Assembly: GCA_007120055.1 (NCBI GenBank)
Contig: SKOL01000345.1
Location: 1-5,270, forward strand
Length of the DNA stretch: 5,270 bases
Reading direction: 5' to 3'
Source: Anaerobacillus sp.
GTDB taxonomy: Bacteria > Bacillota > Bacilli > Bacillales_H > Anaerobacillaceae
Position 1 is the first letter of the stretch. Every line of letters starts with the position of its first letter. The position numbers and the translations under genes were made by a program. Positions 1-4,820 of the stretch are shown piece by piece. Under the pieces are notes generated by a model that saw only the letters and a program-made list of their open reading frames with translations, was not told the origin of the DNA and did no database searches.

Positions 1-14
1 TAGGAGGAGTATAT

Positions 15-266
15 ATGCGAAGGAAACGTTTATTTTTATGCTTATTACTTGGGATTGCAATTGTTTTTTATGGAGTTCCTTATTTAAATTTTCAAGGTGA
101 TTTAAAAACGGTTATTTTTTCAATCGCTTGGGTTTTGTTTGCTCTTGCTGCTATTAGTGGTAATTTAATCGCATTACTTTATGGAAAAAGGGTCAACCGT
201 CGTGCTACAACAACTAAACAAATTTTTAAACAACAAAAGAAACAAAAAGTACGACAATATGGTTAA
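15..266 (+). CDS. Small two-helix membrane protein of unknown function
   Basis: This 83-residue protein is not one I recognise. It starts at an ATG preceded by a strong Shine-Dalgarno sequence (AGGAGG at 2-7, 7-nt spacing), so the small ORF is very likely real. The N-terminus is basic (MRRKR) and followed by a hydrophobic stretch at about residues 6-25, then a second at about 33-56. The tail from about residue 58 is strongly basic (many K, R and Q) and probably cytosolic. By the positive-inside rule both ends should face the cytoplasm. The TAG at 1-3 may be the stop of an upstream gene, but this cannot be confirmed. The ytoI promoter begins a few bases after its stop codon. There is no enzymatic motif and no function can be assigned. 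Confidence 0.7.
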   Translation: MRRKRLFLCLLLGIAIVFYGVPYLNFQGDLKTVIFSIAWVLFALAAISGNLIALLYGKRVNRRATTTKQIFKQQKKQKVRQYG

Positions 267-270
267 TTGC

Positions 271-282
271 CTTGAAGTCAAG
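271..282. promoter_or_regulatory. Candidate operator palindrome over the ytoI -35 box
   Basis: CTTGA (271-275) and TCAAG (278-282) form a perfect inverted repeat around a 2-bp centre and cover the -35 element. A dimeric regulator bound here would block RNA polymerase. As YtoI has a winged-helix domain, autoregulation is a reasonable guess, but short palindromes arise by chance and no second copy was found in the window. Confidence 0.25.
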
Positions 283-300
283 CTCTGACATCGCTATAAT
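272..300 (+). promoter_or_regulatory. Predicted sigma-A promoter of ytoI
   Basis: A -35 element TTGAAG (272-277; 4 of 6 matches to TTGACA) lies 17 bases from a perfect -10 box TATAAT (295-300). Transcription would start near 307, giving a leader of about 50 nt before the ytoI start. Spacing and position make this the best promoter candidate in the window. Confidence 0.65.
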
Positions 301-356
301 TGTATTAGTACAGAGACGGTTCTTAATGAACACAGAGAGAGAGTGGGGAGAGCTTG

Positions 357-1664
357 ATGACAAAGCACGAACAAATATTGCAACATATTCAGTCCCTAGA
401 GGTAGGTCATAAAATTTCAGTAAGACAAATTGCCAAAGCATTAACTGTTAGTGAAGGAACGGCTTATAGAGCGATAAAAGACGCCGAAAATCAAGGGCTA
501 GTTAGCACGATTGAGCGAGTTGGGACAATTAGAATTGAAAAAAAACAAAAAGAAAACATTGAGAAGTTGACGTTTGCTGAGGTTGTCAATATTGTTGATG
601 GACAAGTTCTAGGGGGAAGAGATGGTTTATACAAAACGTTAAGTAAATTTGTCATTGGTGCGATGAAAGCTGAAGCAATGATGCGTTACGTTGAACCAGG
701 GAACTTATTAATTGTAGGTAACCGAGAACAAGTGCATAAACTCGCACTTGAAAATGGCGCAGCTGTTTTAATTACAGGGGGCTTCGATTCCTCAGATGAA
801 GTTAAGCGCTTAGCAGATCAATTAGAATTACCAATAATATCAACAACGTACGATACATTTACAGTAGCAACGATGATCAACCGGGCCATATATGATCAAT
901 TAATTAAAAAGGAAATTATATTAGTTGAAGATATTTTTATCAAACTAGAAAAAACATACTATTTAAAAACAACTGACCAAATAGAAGAGTGGTTTGTGTT
1001 AAATGAAAAGACGGGTCACAGCCGTTATCCAGTAATTGATGGAAATATGAAACTTCAAGGAATGATTACTTCTAAAGATGTCATGGGAATCGAGCGAGAG
1101 GTTGAAATTGAAAAAGTAATGACTAAAAGTCCAATTTCCGTAAACGTTCAAACTTCTGTTGCGTCTGCGGCGCATTTAATGGTGTGGGAAGGAATTGAGC
1201 AACTTCCGGTCGTTGATCATTATAAAAAACTTGTCGGGGTCCTCAGTAGGCAAGATGTTCTAAAAGCATTGCAGACGAACCAAAGACAGCCACATATCGG
1301 AGAAACGATTGAAGATCTAGTAACGAGTCGGTTTGAAGATGCTTCGGTGGGGAATGATACTTGTTATCGTTGTGAAGTTACACCACAAATGACGAACCAT
1401 TTAGGAACGGTTTCATATGGTGTATTTACGACTCTTGTAACCGAGGCCGGAAGTCGCGTTTTACGCCTTCATAAAAAAGGTGACCTCGTCGTTGAAAATA
1501 TTACGCTCTATTTTATTAAGCCAGTTCAAATAGAGAGCATGATCGAAATCCATCCAAGAGTATTAGAAATTGGTCGTAAATTTGGTAAAGTAGATGTGGA
1601 AATCTTTCATGATGGTAATATAGTAGGGAAAGCATTATTAATGGCACAAATTATAGATCGTTAA
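357..1664 (+). CDS. ytoI: YtoI-family regulator: winged helix, DRTGG, CBS pair and hotdog domains
   Basis: This is a cytosolic protein of 435 residues. The order of domains is characteristic. A winged helix-turn-helix occupies about residues 1-60 (core VSEGTAYRAIKDAENQGLV). A DRTGG domain follows at about 68-178, with the signature ITGGF near residue 140. Two CBS motifs lie at about 185-305 and typically bind adenosine nucleotides. A C-terminal hotdog/thioesterase-like fold spans about 325-432 (NHLGTVSYG near 347). The layout implies a DNA-binding protein that senses a nucleotide and perhaps an acyl-CoA or related ligand. FapR likewise joins a DNA-binding domain to a ligand-binding hotdog. 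I infer this role; the family has no established function that I know of. ATG 357 is preferred over TTG 354 because GGGGAG (345-350) then has 6-nt spacing and the N-terminus (MTKHEQIL) fits homologues. It appears monocistronic, with its own promoter and terminator. Confidence 0.93.
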   Translation: MTKHEQILQHIQSLEVGHKISVRQIAKALTVSEGTAYRAIKDAENQGLVSTIERVGTIRIEKKQKENIEKLTFAEVVNIVDGQVLGGRDGLYKTLSKFVIGAMKAEAMMRYVEPGNLLIVGNREQVHKLALENGAAVLITGGFDSSDEVKRLADQLELPIISTTYDTFTVATMINRAIYDQLIKKEIILVEDIFIKLEKTYYLKTTDQIEEWFVLNEKTGHSRYPVIDGNMKLQGMITSKDVMGIEREVEIEKVMTKSPISVNVQTSVASAAHLMVWEGIEQLPVVDHYKKLVGVLSRQDVLKALQTNQRQPHIGETIEDLVTSRFEDASVGNDTCYRCEVTPQMTNHLGTVSYGVFTTLVTEAGSRVLRLHKKGDLVVENITLYFIKPVQIESMIEIHPRVLEIGRKFGKVDVEIFHDGNIVGKALLMAQIIDR

Positions 1665-1698
1665 TTTTATTATAGACCGAAATGATGATAAACGAAGA

Positions 1699-1735
1699 AC
1701 GCCTTTGTCACTAGTCATAGACAAAGGCGTATTTT
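1699..1735. terminator. Rho-independent terminator shared by ytoI and ytpI
   Basis: An 11-bp perfect stem, ACGCCTTTGTC (1699-1709) with GACAAAGGCGT (1720-1730), encloses a 10-nt loop. It is followed on the plus strand by ATTTTAA. It starts 34 bases after the ytoI stop. On the minus strand the stem is followed by a weaker T-rich run (TTCTTCGTTT), so it probably serves the convergent ytpI as well. The T-tracts are modest, but the stem is strong and well placed. Confidence 0.8.
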
Positions 1736-1806
1736 AACAATGATTACCTATTGTGAAAACCAAAGGTTTCTTACTATTAATTAGGGCTTGGTGATATGGT
1801 ACATTT

Positions 1807-2094
1807 CTAAGCTTTTGCTTCTTCAATTGCTAATGGTAAGTAATATTTATATGCTTTATAGCCGAAGTAAATATTAGCGCCACCAAGGAAAATAAAAGTG
1901 AATCCAACAGCAACAGAAACGTTCGTTGGAAATCTAAGTTGATTTAAACCAAAAGCTACTAAAAACACACCGATAGCAATATTTCCTTTAGTTGAAATCC
2001 ATTTCTTCTCAATCGGAGCTTTAGTACGAAAATATTTTACTTTGAAAAATATATAAAATACGACAGAAATGATAATTATACTAGTTGTTATCAA
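1807..2094 (-). CDS. ytpI: YtpI family small membrane protein
   Basis: This is a short integral membrane protein of unknown function, conserved in Bacillaceae. Three hydrophobic segments are visible: the N-terminal stretch up to FYIFFK, a middle one (IAIGVFLVAFGL) and a third (VGFTFIFLGGANIYFGY). A polar linker rich in K separates the first two, and the C-terminus KYYLPLAIEEA is typical of the family as I recall it. The start is ambiguous. A GTG at 2101-2103 gives 98 residues but overlaps its only Shine-Dalgarno sequence. The TTG at 2092-2094 gives 95 residues with 8-nt spacing, so I chose TTG. The gene is divergent from nrnA and convergent with ytoI, with the same neighbours as I recall in Bacillus subtilis. 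No promoter was convincing. Confidence 0.85.
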   Translation of the reverse strand: MITTSIIIISVVFYIFFKVKYFRTKAPIEKKWISTKGNIAIGVFLVAFGLNQLRFPTNVSVAVGFTFIFLGGANIYFGYKAYKYYLPLAIEEAKA

Positions 2095-2102
2095 TATAAA
2101 CA

Positions 2103-2107
2103 CCCCT
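2103..2107 (-). promoter_or_regulatory. Ribosome binding site that decides the ytpI start
   Basis: On the minus strand AGGGG (within TTTTAGGGGTG) overlaps the first base of the upstream GTG codon, which rules that codon out as an efficiently used start. It lies 8 nt from the in-frame TTG at 2094. Confidence 0.5.
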
Positions 2108-2202
2108 AAAAATATTTTACATCGTTATTGTAACGTGAAATGATGAGAAAAGCTAATAAGACGCAAACGATACATAAGCAAAATGTAAAAGAATTTGTCA
2201 TT

Positions 2203-2209
2203 AAAGGAG
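2203..2209 (+). promoter_or_regulatory. Ribosome binding site that decides the nrnA start
   Basis: AAAGGAG sits 9 nt upstream of ATG 2219. The longer open frame starts at TTG 2195, which would place this site inside the coding region, so the longer version is unlikely. Confidence 0.75.
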
Positions 2210-2218
2210 CATGAAAAA

Positions 2219-3163
2219 ATGAAACAAAAAATAATTGAAACGATTGAAAGTTATGATCAAATTATTATTCACCGACACGTTCGTCCAGACCCAGATGCAT
2301 TAGGGTCTCAAGCTGGTTTGGCCCAACTAATAAAAAAACACTATCCTGAGAAAAACGTATATACAGTTGGAGATGAAGAGGCATCACTTCAATTTATTAA
2401 TAAAATGGATGAAATAAAAGACGAACAATTTAATGGAGCGTTAATTATTATTTGTGACACTGCAAATACGGAACGAATAAGTGATGAAAGGTATGTAAAA
2501 GGTGACAAAATAATAAAGATCGATCATCATCCGAATGAAGATCCGTACGGGGATGTTATTTGGGTGGATACTAGTGCGAGCTCTGTTAGTGAAATGATTT
2601 ATGAGCTATTTGAAACGTGGCAAGAGTTGAAAGGTATCCAAATGACTAAAGAGGTAGCTCGTAGTTTATTTGTCGGTATTGTTGGAGATACAGGTAGGTT
2701 TAGGTATCCAAATACGACCGAGCGAACATTTCGCTATGCTGCCGAATTAATGAAACAACCATTCTCTCCTGTTGAGTTATATGAAAAAATGGAAAATAAA
2801 AGCTTAAATATGGCTAGACTCGAAGGCTATGTTTTAAATAATTTTGAATATCTTGAGAACGGCGTAGGTACGATTAACTTATCAAACGACTTACTTCAAG
2901 AGTACGGAATAACGACGAGCGAAGCCTCTAAGTTAGTTAATACTTTTTCTGATGTAGAAGGGTTAAAAGCATGGGTGTTTTTCGTAGAAGAACCCGACCA
3001 GTTAATTCGTGTTCGCCTTCGTTCGAAAGGGCCAACCATTAATGGCTTAGCACAAAATTTTAATGGTGGGGGACACCCGTTAGCTGCCGGGGCATCGGTT
3101 CATTCATGGGAAGAGGCGAAGCTCGTTTTAAATGAGCTACAGCAAATATGCAAAAATCATTAA
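2219..3163 (+). CDS. nrnA: NrnA: DHH/DHHA1 nanoRNase (oligoribonuclease) and pAp phosphatase
   Basis: NrnA (formerly YtqI) is a cytosolic metal-dependent enzyme. In this family it degrades very short RNAs to mononucleotides and dephosphorylates 3'-phosphoadenosine 5'-phosphate to AMP. This makes up for the lack of E. coli-type Orn and links RNA decay to sulfur assimilation. The protein has 314 residues, about the length of the Bacillus subtilis enzyme. The N-terminal DHH domain shows HRHVRPDPDA (18-27), CDTA (79-82), the namesake DHHP (102-105) and GDTGRF (156-161), the usual Mn/Mg ligands. The C-terminal DHHA1 domain carries RSKGP (268-272) and GGGHPLAAG (283-291) for substrate binding. All motifs are intact, so it should be active. 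The start is ATG 2219, supported by its ribosome site and by alignment. It stands alone on its strand, divergent from ytpI, with a long palindromic repeat 19 bases downstream as probable terminator. No clear promoter was found in the 115-bp divergent gap. Confidence 0.96.
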   Translation: MKQKIIETIESYDQIIIHRHVRPDPDALGSQAGLAQLIKKHYPEKNVYTVGDEEASLQFINKMDEIKDEQFNGALIIICDTANTERISDERYVKGDKIIKIDHHPNEDPYGDVIWVDTSASSVSEMIYELFETWQELKGIQMTKEVARSLFVGIVGDTGRFRYPNTTERTFRYAAELMKQPFSPVELYEKMENKSLNMARLEGYVLNNFEYLENGVGTINLSNDLLQEYGITTSEASKLVNTFSDVEGLKAWVFFVEEPDQLIRVRLRSKGPTINGLAQNFNGGGHPLAAGASVHSWEEAKLVLNELQQICKNH

Positions 3164-3181
3164 GTGTAAATGAAAGTACTT

Positions 3182-3331
3182 AAAAAGTAATGTAAAGGGG
3201 CTATCCCAATAGCAGTGTCAGACACCGTTAGTCGGCAAATATAGACGAATAATAAATGTAATATGTCTATATTTAGAAAGTTCGTTCTAATGGTGTCAGA
3301 CACTTATGGGACAGTCCCTACATTACTTTTT
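3182..3331. repeat. 150-bp imperfect palindrome, MITE- or REP-like element
   Basis: The two ends are inverted repeats. AAAAAGTAATGTA (3182-3194) pairs with 3319-3331. GGGGCTATCCCA (3197-3208) pairs with TGGGACAGTCCC (3307-3318) apart from one G-T and one A-C. GTGTCAGACACC (3215-3226) pairs with GGTGTCAGACAC (3292-3303) except at the centre. TTAG (3228-3231) pairs with CTAA (3287-3290). AAATATAGAC (3237-3246) pairs with GTCTATATTT (3265-3274), leaving an 18-nt loop. GTGTCAGACAC is itself a near-palindrome and therefore also appears as a direct repeat. No transposase is encoded, so any movement would need help in trans. I recall similar GTGTCAGACACC and GGGACAGTCCC blocks between genes of other Bacillaceae, but this is memory, not a search. 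No obvious target-site duplication flanks it. Confidence 0.75.
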
Positions 3332-3334
3332 TTT
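3182..3334. terminator. Probable bidirectional terminator formed by the palindromic repeat
   Basis: The outer stem of the repeat is followed by eight T residues on the plus strand (3327-3334), suiting termination of nrnA. On the minus strand it is followed by five T residues (complement of 3182-3186), suiting the convergent small gene. The pairing is long-range with bulges, so efficiency is uncertain. Confidence 0.5.
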
Positions 3335-3506
3335 GTGGGATAAACCAATAACCTAAATTTGTCGCATCCTCAAACACTGGGATCCCGCTTTTCGCTAATT
3401 CTTTTTTAATGTACGAGGCAACTTCTTGGGAATCAGTAAAGGCGGAGTATCCTGATTTAATTCGCTCTACTTTTAGTCTCGCGAGTTTTCTACGGCTAAT
3501 AATCAT
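3318..3506 (-). CDS. Small basic protein of unknown function
   Basis: The product has 62 residues, is basic and soluble, and has no membrane segment. The N-terminus (MIISRRKLARLK) is rich in R and K. The middle (SQEVASYIKKELAKSGIPVFED) looks like a helix followed by a strand, and GYWFIP follows near the end. The start is well supported: AAAGGAGGAG (3515-3524) lies 8 nt before the ATG. Downstream of ytrH-ytrI on the same strand, it could belong to that sporulation transcript, although the 138-bp gap allows its own promoter. By position it could correspond to Bacillus subtilis ytzJ, but I cannot confirm this from the sequence. Oddly, the last residues (about KKVM) and the TAG stop lie inside the palindromic repeat, so its natural C-terminus may have been replaced when the repeat arrived. 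Confidence 0.7.
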   Translation of the reverse strand: MIISRRKLARLKVERIKSGYSAFTDSQEVASYIKKELAKSGIPVFEDATNLGYWFIPQKKVM

Positions 3507-3551
3507 CTTAAAAACTCCTCCTTTATCAATATAGTATTTTGCTTCTTTATC

Positions 3552-3557
3552 ATTATA
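3552..3557 (-). promoter_or_regulatory. Candidate -10 box for the small minus-strand gene
   Basis: A perfect TATAAT reads on the minus strand 45 bases upstream of the start codon. No good -35 element occurs 16-18 bases further up (GCTACC at 17), so the call is weak. Confidence 0.25.
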
Positions 3558-3644
3558 TCGTAATCCGTAAAAAAGGTAGCTTGTTCATTACAATTGTTCG
3601 GAAATTTGTTAGATTTTAATATTAGCTAATTTTATGAGTTTCAC

Positions 3645-4151
3645 TCAATTAGCGAGACGGATTTCTACGAATACTTCTAATGTTGTATATGCCCAGACAT
3701 CCTTTACTGTTACTTGATATTTCTTGTCGTTAACTTCGTATGTTGTATTTTCTAATGTTTGATATAAGAGCTCTTTCGTATTAGCAACAGTTTCAATGTT
3801 TTTATTTTTTATCGCTTTAAGCTCGTTTTCAACTTTGCTACGAAGTTCGTGGATCGACAATTCACTTAGTTTTAATTCTTTATCATTTTTAAAATATACC
3901 TTTATTTCTTGAATCGTTAGCTTTCTTTGGTTTTCTTTGTTTAGTTCATCTTGATCACTTCTTAAAATTTCGATTGTATCTTTTTGATCGTTTATCGTTA
4001 TTTCTTGTTTTTTAATTTCATTAACTAATTTTTCTTGCACAATTCCAAATTGGTAGATGAAAAAGAACCAACCGATTAACATCCCGATAATCATCCCAGA
4101 GAAAAATCGTTGCCATCCTGGTTTTTTATAGTAAGGTGGAATCCTCATCAT
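3645..4151 (-). CDS. ytrI: YtrI sporulation membrane protein
   Basis: This 168-residue single-pass membrane protein belongs to the YtrI family, which is made in the mother cell under sigma-E and needed for efficient sporulation in Bacillus subtilis. The short N-terminus (MRIPPYYKKPGWQRFF) is characteristic of the family. One transmembrane helix spans about residues 17-36. A predicted coiled coil rich in E, K and Q follows at about 38-77, and a C-terminal domain at about 78-168 lies beyond the membrane. The molecular role is not known. Two adjacent ATGs are possible, and I prefer the first (4149-4151) because AGGAGG (4163-4168) is 11 nt away rather than 14. That ribosome site lies within the last codons of ytrH, and only 6 bases separate the two genes, so translation is probably coupled. 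The end has only a weak 5-bp hairpin at 3635-3647. Confidence 0.92.
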   Translation of the reverse strand: MMRIPPYYKKPGWQRFFSGMIIGMLIGWFFFIYQFGIVQEKLVNEIKKQEITINDQKDTIEILRSDQDELNKENQRKLTIQEIKVYFKNDKELKLSELSIHELRSKVENELKAIKNKNIETVANTKELLYQTLENTTYEVNDKKYQVTVKDVWAYTTLEVFVEIRLAN

Positions 4152-4157
4152 TGCAAA

Positions 4158-4484
4158 TTAGGCCTCCTGAGTCATCCATTGGATTAGCACACCGCCTGAG
4201 TGGGCTCCTGATAATGCAACGAAAATCATAAATAATGTTTTCGCAATATCGATATGGGAACCATCATAAATCCCGCGTTCGATACTATATATCGCATCAA
4301 AAGTTCCGCCAATGGCTGCGACTAATGCCCATATTTTTAAACCTGCTGCAAGGTCACTTATTGTAGAAAGAGGTGGCTTACCAATAAGAAAAGCTCCAAT
4401 ACCACCAATGATCGCACCACCAATAACGACTCCGAATGCAACAAAGAAATTCATAACTAACGTTGCGATAAATTCTTTATCCAT
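4158..4484 (-). CDS. ytrH: YtrH family sporulation membrane protein
   Basis: This 108-residue integral membrane protein of the YtrH family is the first gene of the sigma-E dependent ytrH-ytrI operon needed for normal spore formation in Bacillus subtilis. Hydrophobic segments lie at about 9-34 (glycine-rich, GVVIGGAIIGGIG), 50-66 and 83-103. The family signatures GKPPL (35-39), LKIWALVAAIGGTFD (49-63), IERGIYDG (68-75) and SGAHSGG (92-98) are clear. The open frame extends 31 codons further upstream, but that extension is AT-rich repeat sequence. The start at 4484 has AGGAG (4493-4497) at 8-nt spacing and gives the N-terminus MDKEF. The biochemical function is unknown. A sigma-E-like promoter candidate lies about 130 bases upstream. 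Confidence 0.94.
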   Translation of the reverse strand: MDKEFIATLVMNFFVAFGVVIGGAIIGGIGAFLIGKPPLSTISDLAAGLKIWALVAAIGGTFDAIYSIERGIYDGSHIDIAKTLFMIFVALSGAHSGGVLIQWMTQEA

Positions 4485-4511
4485 ATATGTCTCTCCTCTA
4501 ATTAATTTAAG

Positions 4512-4606
4512 ATTTAAAATTAAAAATGTGAAATTGTAAAAAATAAGAAGCTTCGTAGTATCTCTTAAAAGAGACAACTGTAAATTATAAATTAGAATTT
4601 AAAATT
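4512..4606. repeat. AT-rich degenerate repeat block, ytrH side
   Basis: This block contains ATTTAAAATTAAAAAT (4512-4527), found again at 4715-4730. It also holds related words such as AAATTGTAAAA (about 4531-4540), TGTAAATT (4579-4586) and GAATTTAAAATTC (4595-4607). GCTTCGTAG (4550-4558) is the inverse of 4752-4760. The block lies in the predicted ytrH leader and contains no convincing gene. Confidence 0.55.
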
Positions 4607-4616
4607 CCAATACTAA

Positions 4617-4645
4617 TATTTATGGGACAAAGCACTGTGATATTC
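4617..4645 (-). promoter_or_regulatory. Candidate sigma-E promoter for ytrH-ytrI
   Basis: On the minus strand GAATATC (4639-4645) resembles the sigma-E -35 element, which ends in ATATT. After exactly 14 bases comes CATAAATA (4617-4624), sharing CATA and two further positions at most with the sigma-E -10 element (CATACANT). Family knowledge that ytrHI is in the sigma-E regulon supports the idea. The resulting leader of about 125 nt is long, which lowers confidence. Confidence 0.35.
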
Positions 4646-4686
4646 TTATGTTTTAAATTAACTCTCTTTTCATGTAAAATAAACAA

Positions 4687-4716
4687 TAGATAAGGATCGT
4701 ATGTTCTTGTTATAAT
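4687..4716 (+). promoter_or_regulatory. Predicted sigma-A promoter of dnaE
   Basis: A perfect TATAAT (4711-4716) preceded by TG one base upstream (4708-4709) forms an extended -10 element. TAGATA (4687-4692; 4 of 6) is a weak -35 at 18-bp spacing. The start site would lie near 4723, giving a leader of about 100 nt made of AT-rich repeats. Confidence 0.5.
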
Positions 4717-4806
4717 TTAAAATTAAAAATTGAAAATTGGTGTAGGTAATGCTACGAAGCGAAACTAATAATTGTAAATTGTGAATTTTAAATTGTAAAT
4801 TTAAAA
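4711..4806. repeat. AT-rich degenerate repeat block, dnaE side
   Basis: Here ATTTAAAATTAAAAAT (4715-4730) matches the other block in direct orientation, and CTACGAAGC (4752-4760) matches it in inverted orientation. Three near copies of AATTGTRAATT follow at 4770-4780, 4777-4787 and 4791-4801, partly overlapping. The block would form most of the dnaE 5' leader and ends just before its ribosome site. Confidence 0.55.
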
Positions 4807-4820
4807 AGGGGGAAAGCGTA

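Larger units (their letters stand above)
4485..4820. other. 336-bp divergent intergenic region between ytrH and dnaE
   Basis: No gene is supported in this stretch. It consists of two AT-rich repeat blocks around a less repetitive core (about 4607-4710). The core holds the promoter candidates for both directions: a sigma-E-like one reading toward ytrH and a sigma-A-like one reading toward dnaE. A short palindrome TCTCTT-AA-AAGAGA lies at 4561-4574. Confidence 0.7.

Noticed and set aside
304..327. True FapR operator upstream of ytoI
   Set aside because: Only one half resembles the FapR box, and the distance to the second half is about 5 bp too long.
226..441. Minus-strand open frame of 71 codons
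   Set aside because: It overlaps the end of the first gene, the ytoI promoter and the start of ytoI, and has no family resemblance; ytoI is clearly the real gene.
1756..1770. Second hairpin (AAACC-AAA-GGTTT) between ytoI and ytpI
   Set aside because: It has a short stem and no T-run; the 11-bp hairpin at 1699-1730 explains termination better.
2195..2218. N-terminal extension of nrnA from TTG 2195
   Set aside because: The Shine-Dalgarno sequence lies inside the extension, and homologues start near ATG 2219.
3635..3647. Small hairpin TGAGT-TTC-ACTCA at the end of ytrI as a terminator
   Set aside because: The stem is only 5 bp, overlaps the stop codon, and lacks a T-tract on the minus strand.
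4312..4539. Plus-strand open frame of 75 codons
   Set aside because: It lies opposite ytrH, whose sequence is plainly conserved. It is proline- and isoleucine-rich antisense sequence.
4485..4577. N-terminal extension of ytrH by 31 codons
   Set aside because: The extension translates AT-rich repeat DNA, and the family start at MDKEF has a good ribosome site.
4584..4612. Sigma-A promoter for ytrH (minus-strand TATAAT at 4584-4589)
   Set aside because: The nearest -35-like sequence TTGGAA is only 15 bp away, and the box lies within the AT-rich repeat where such matches occur by chance.
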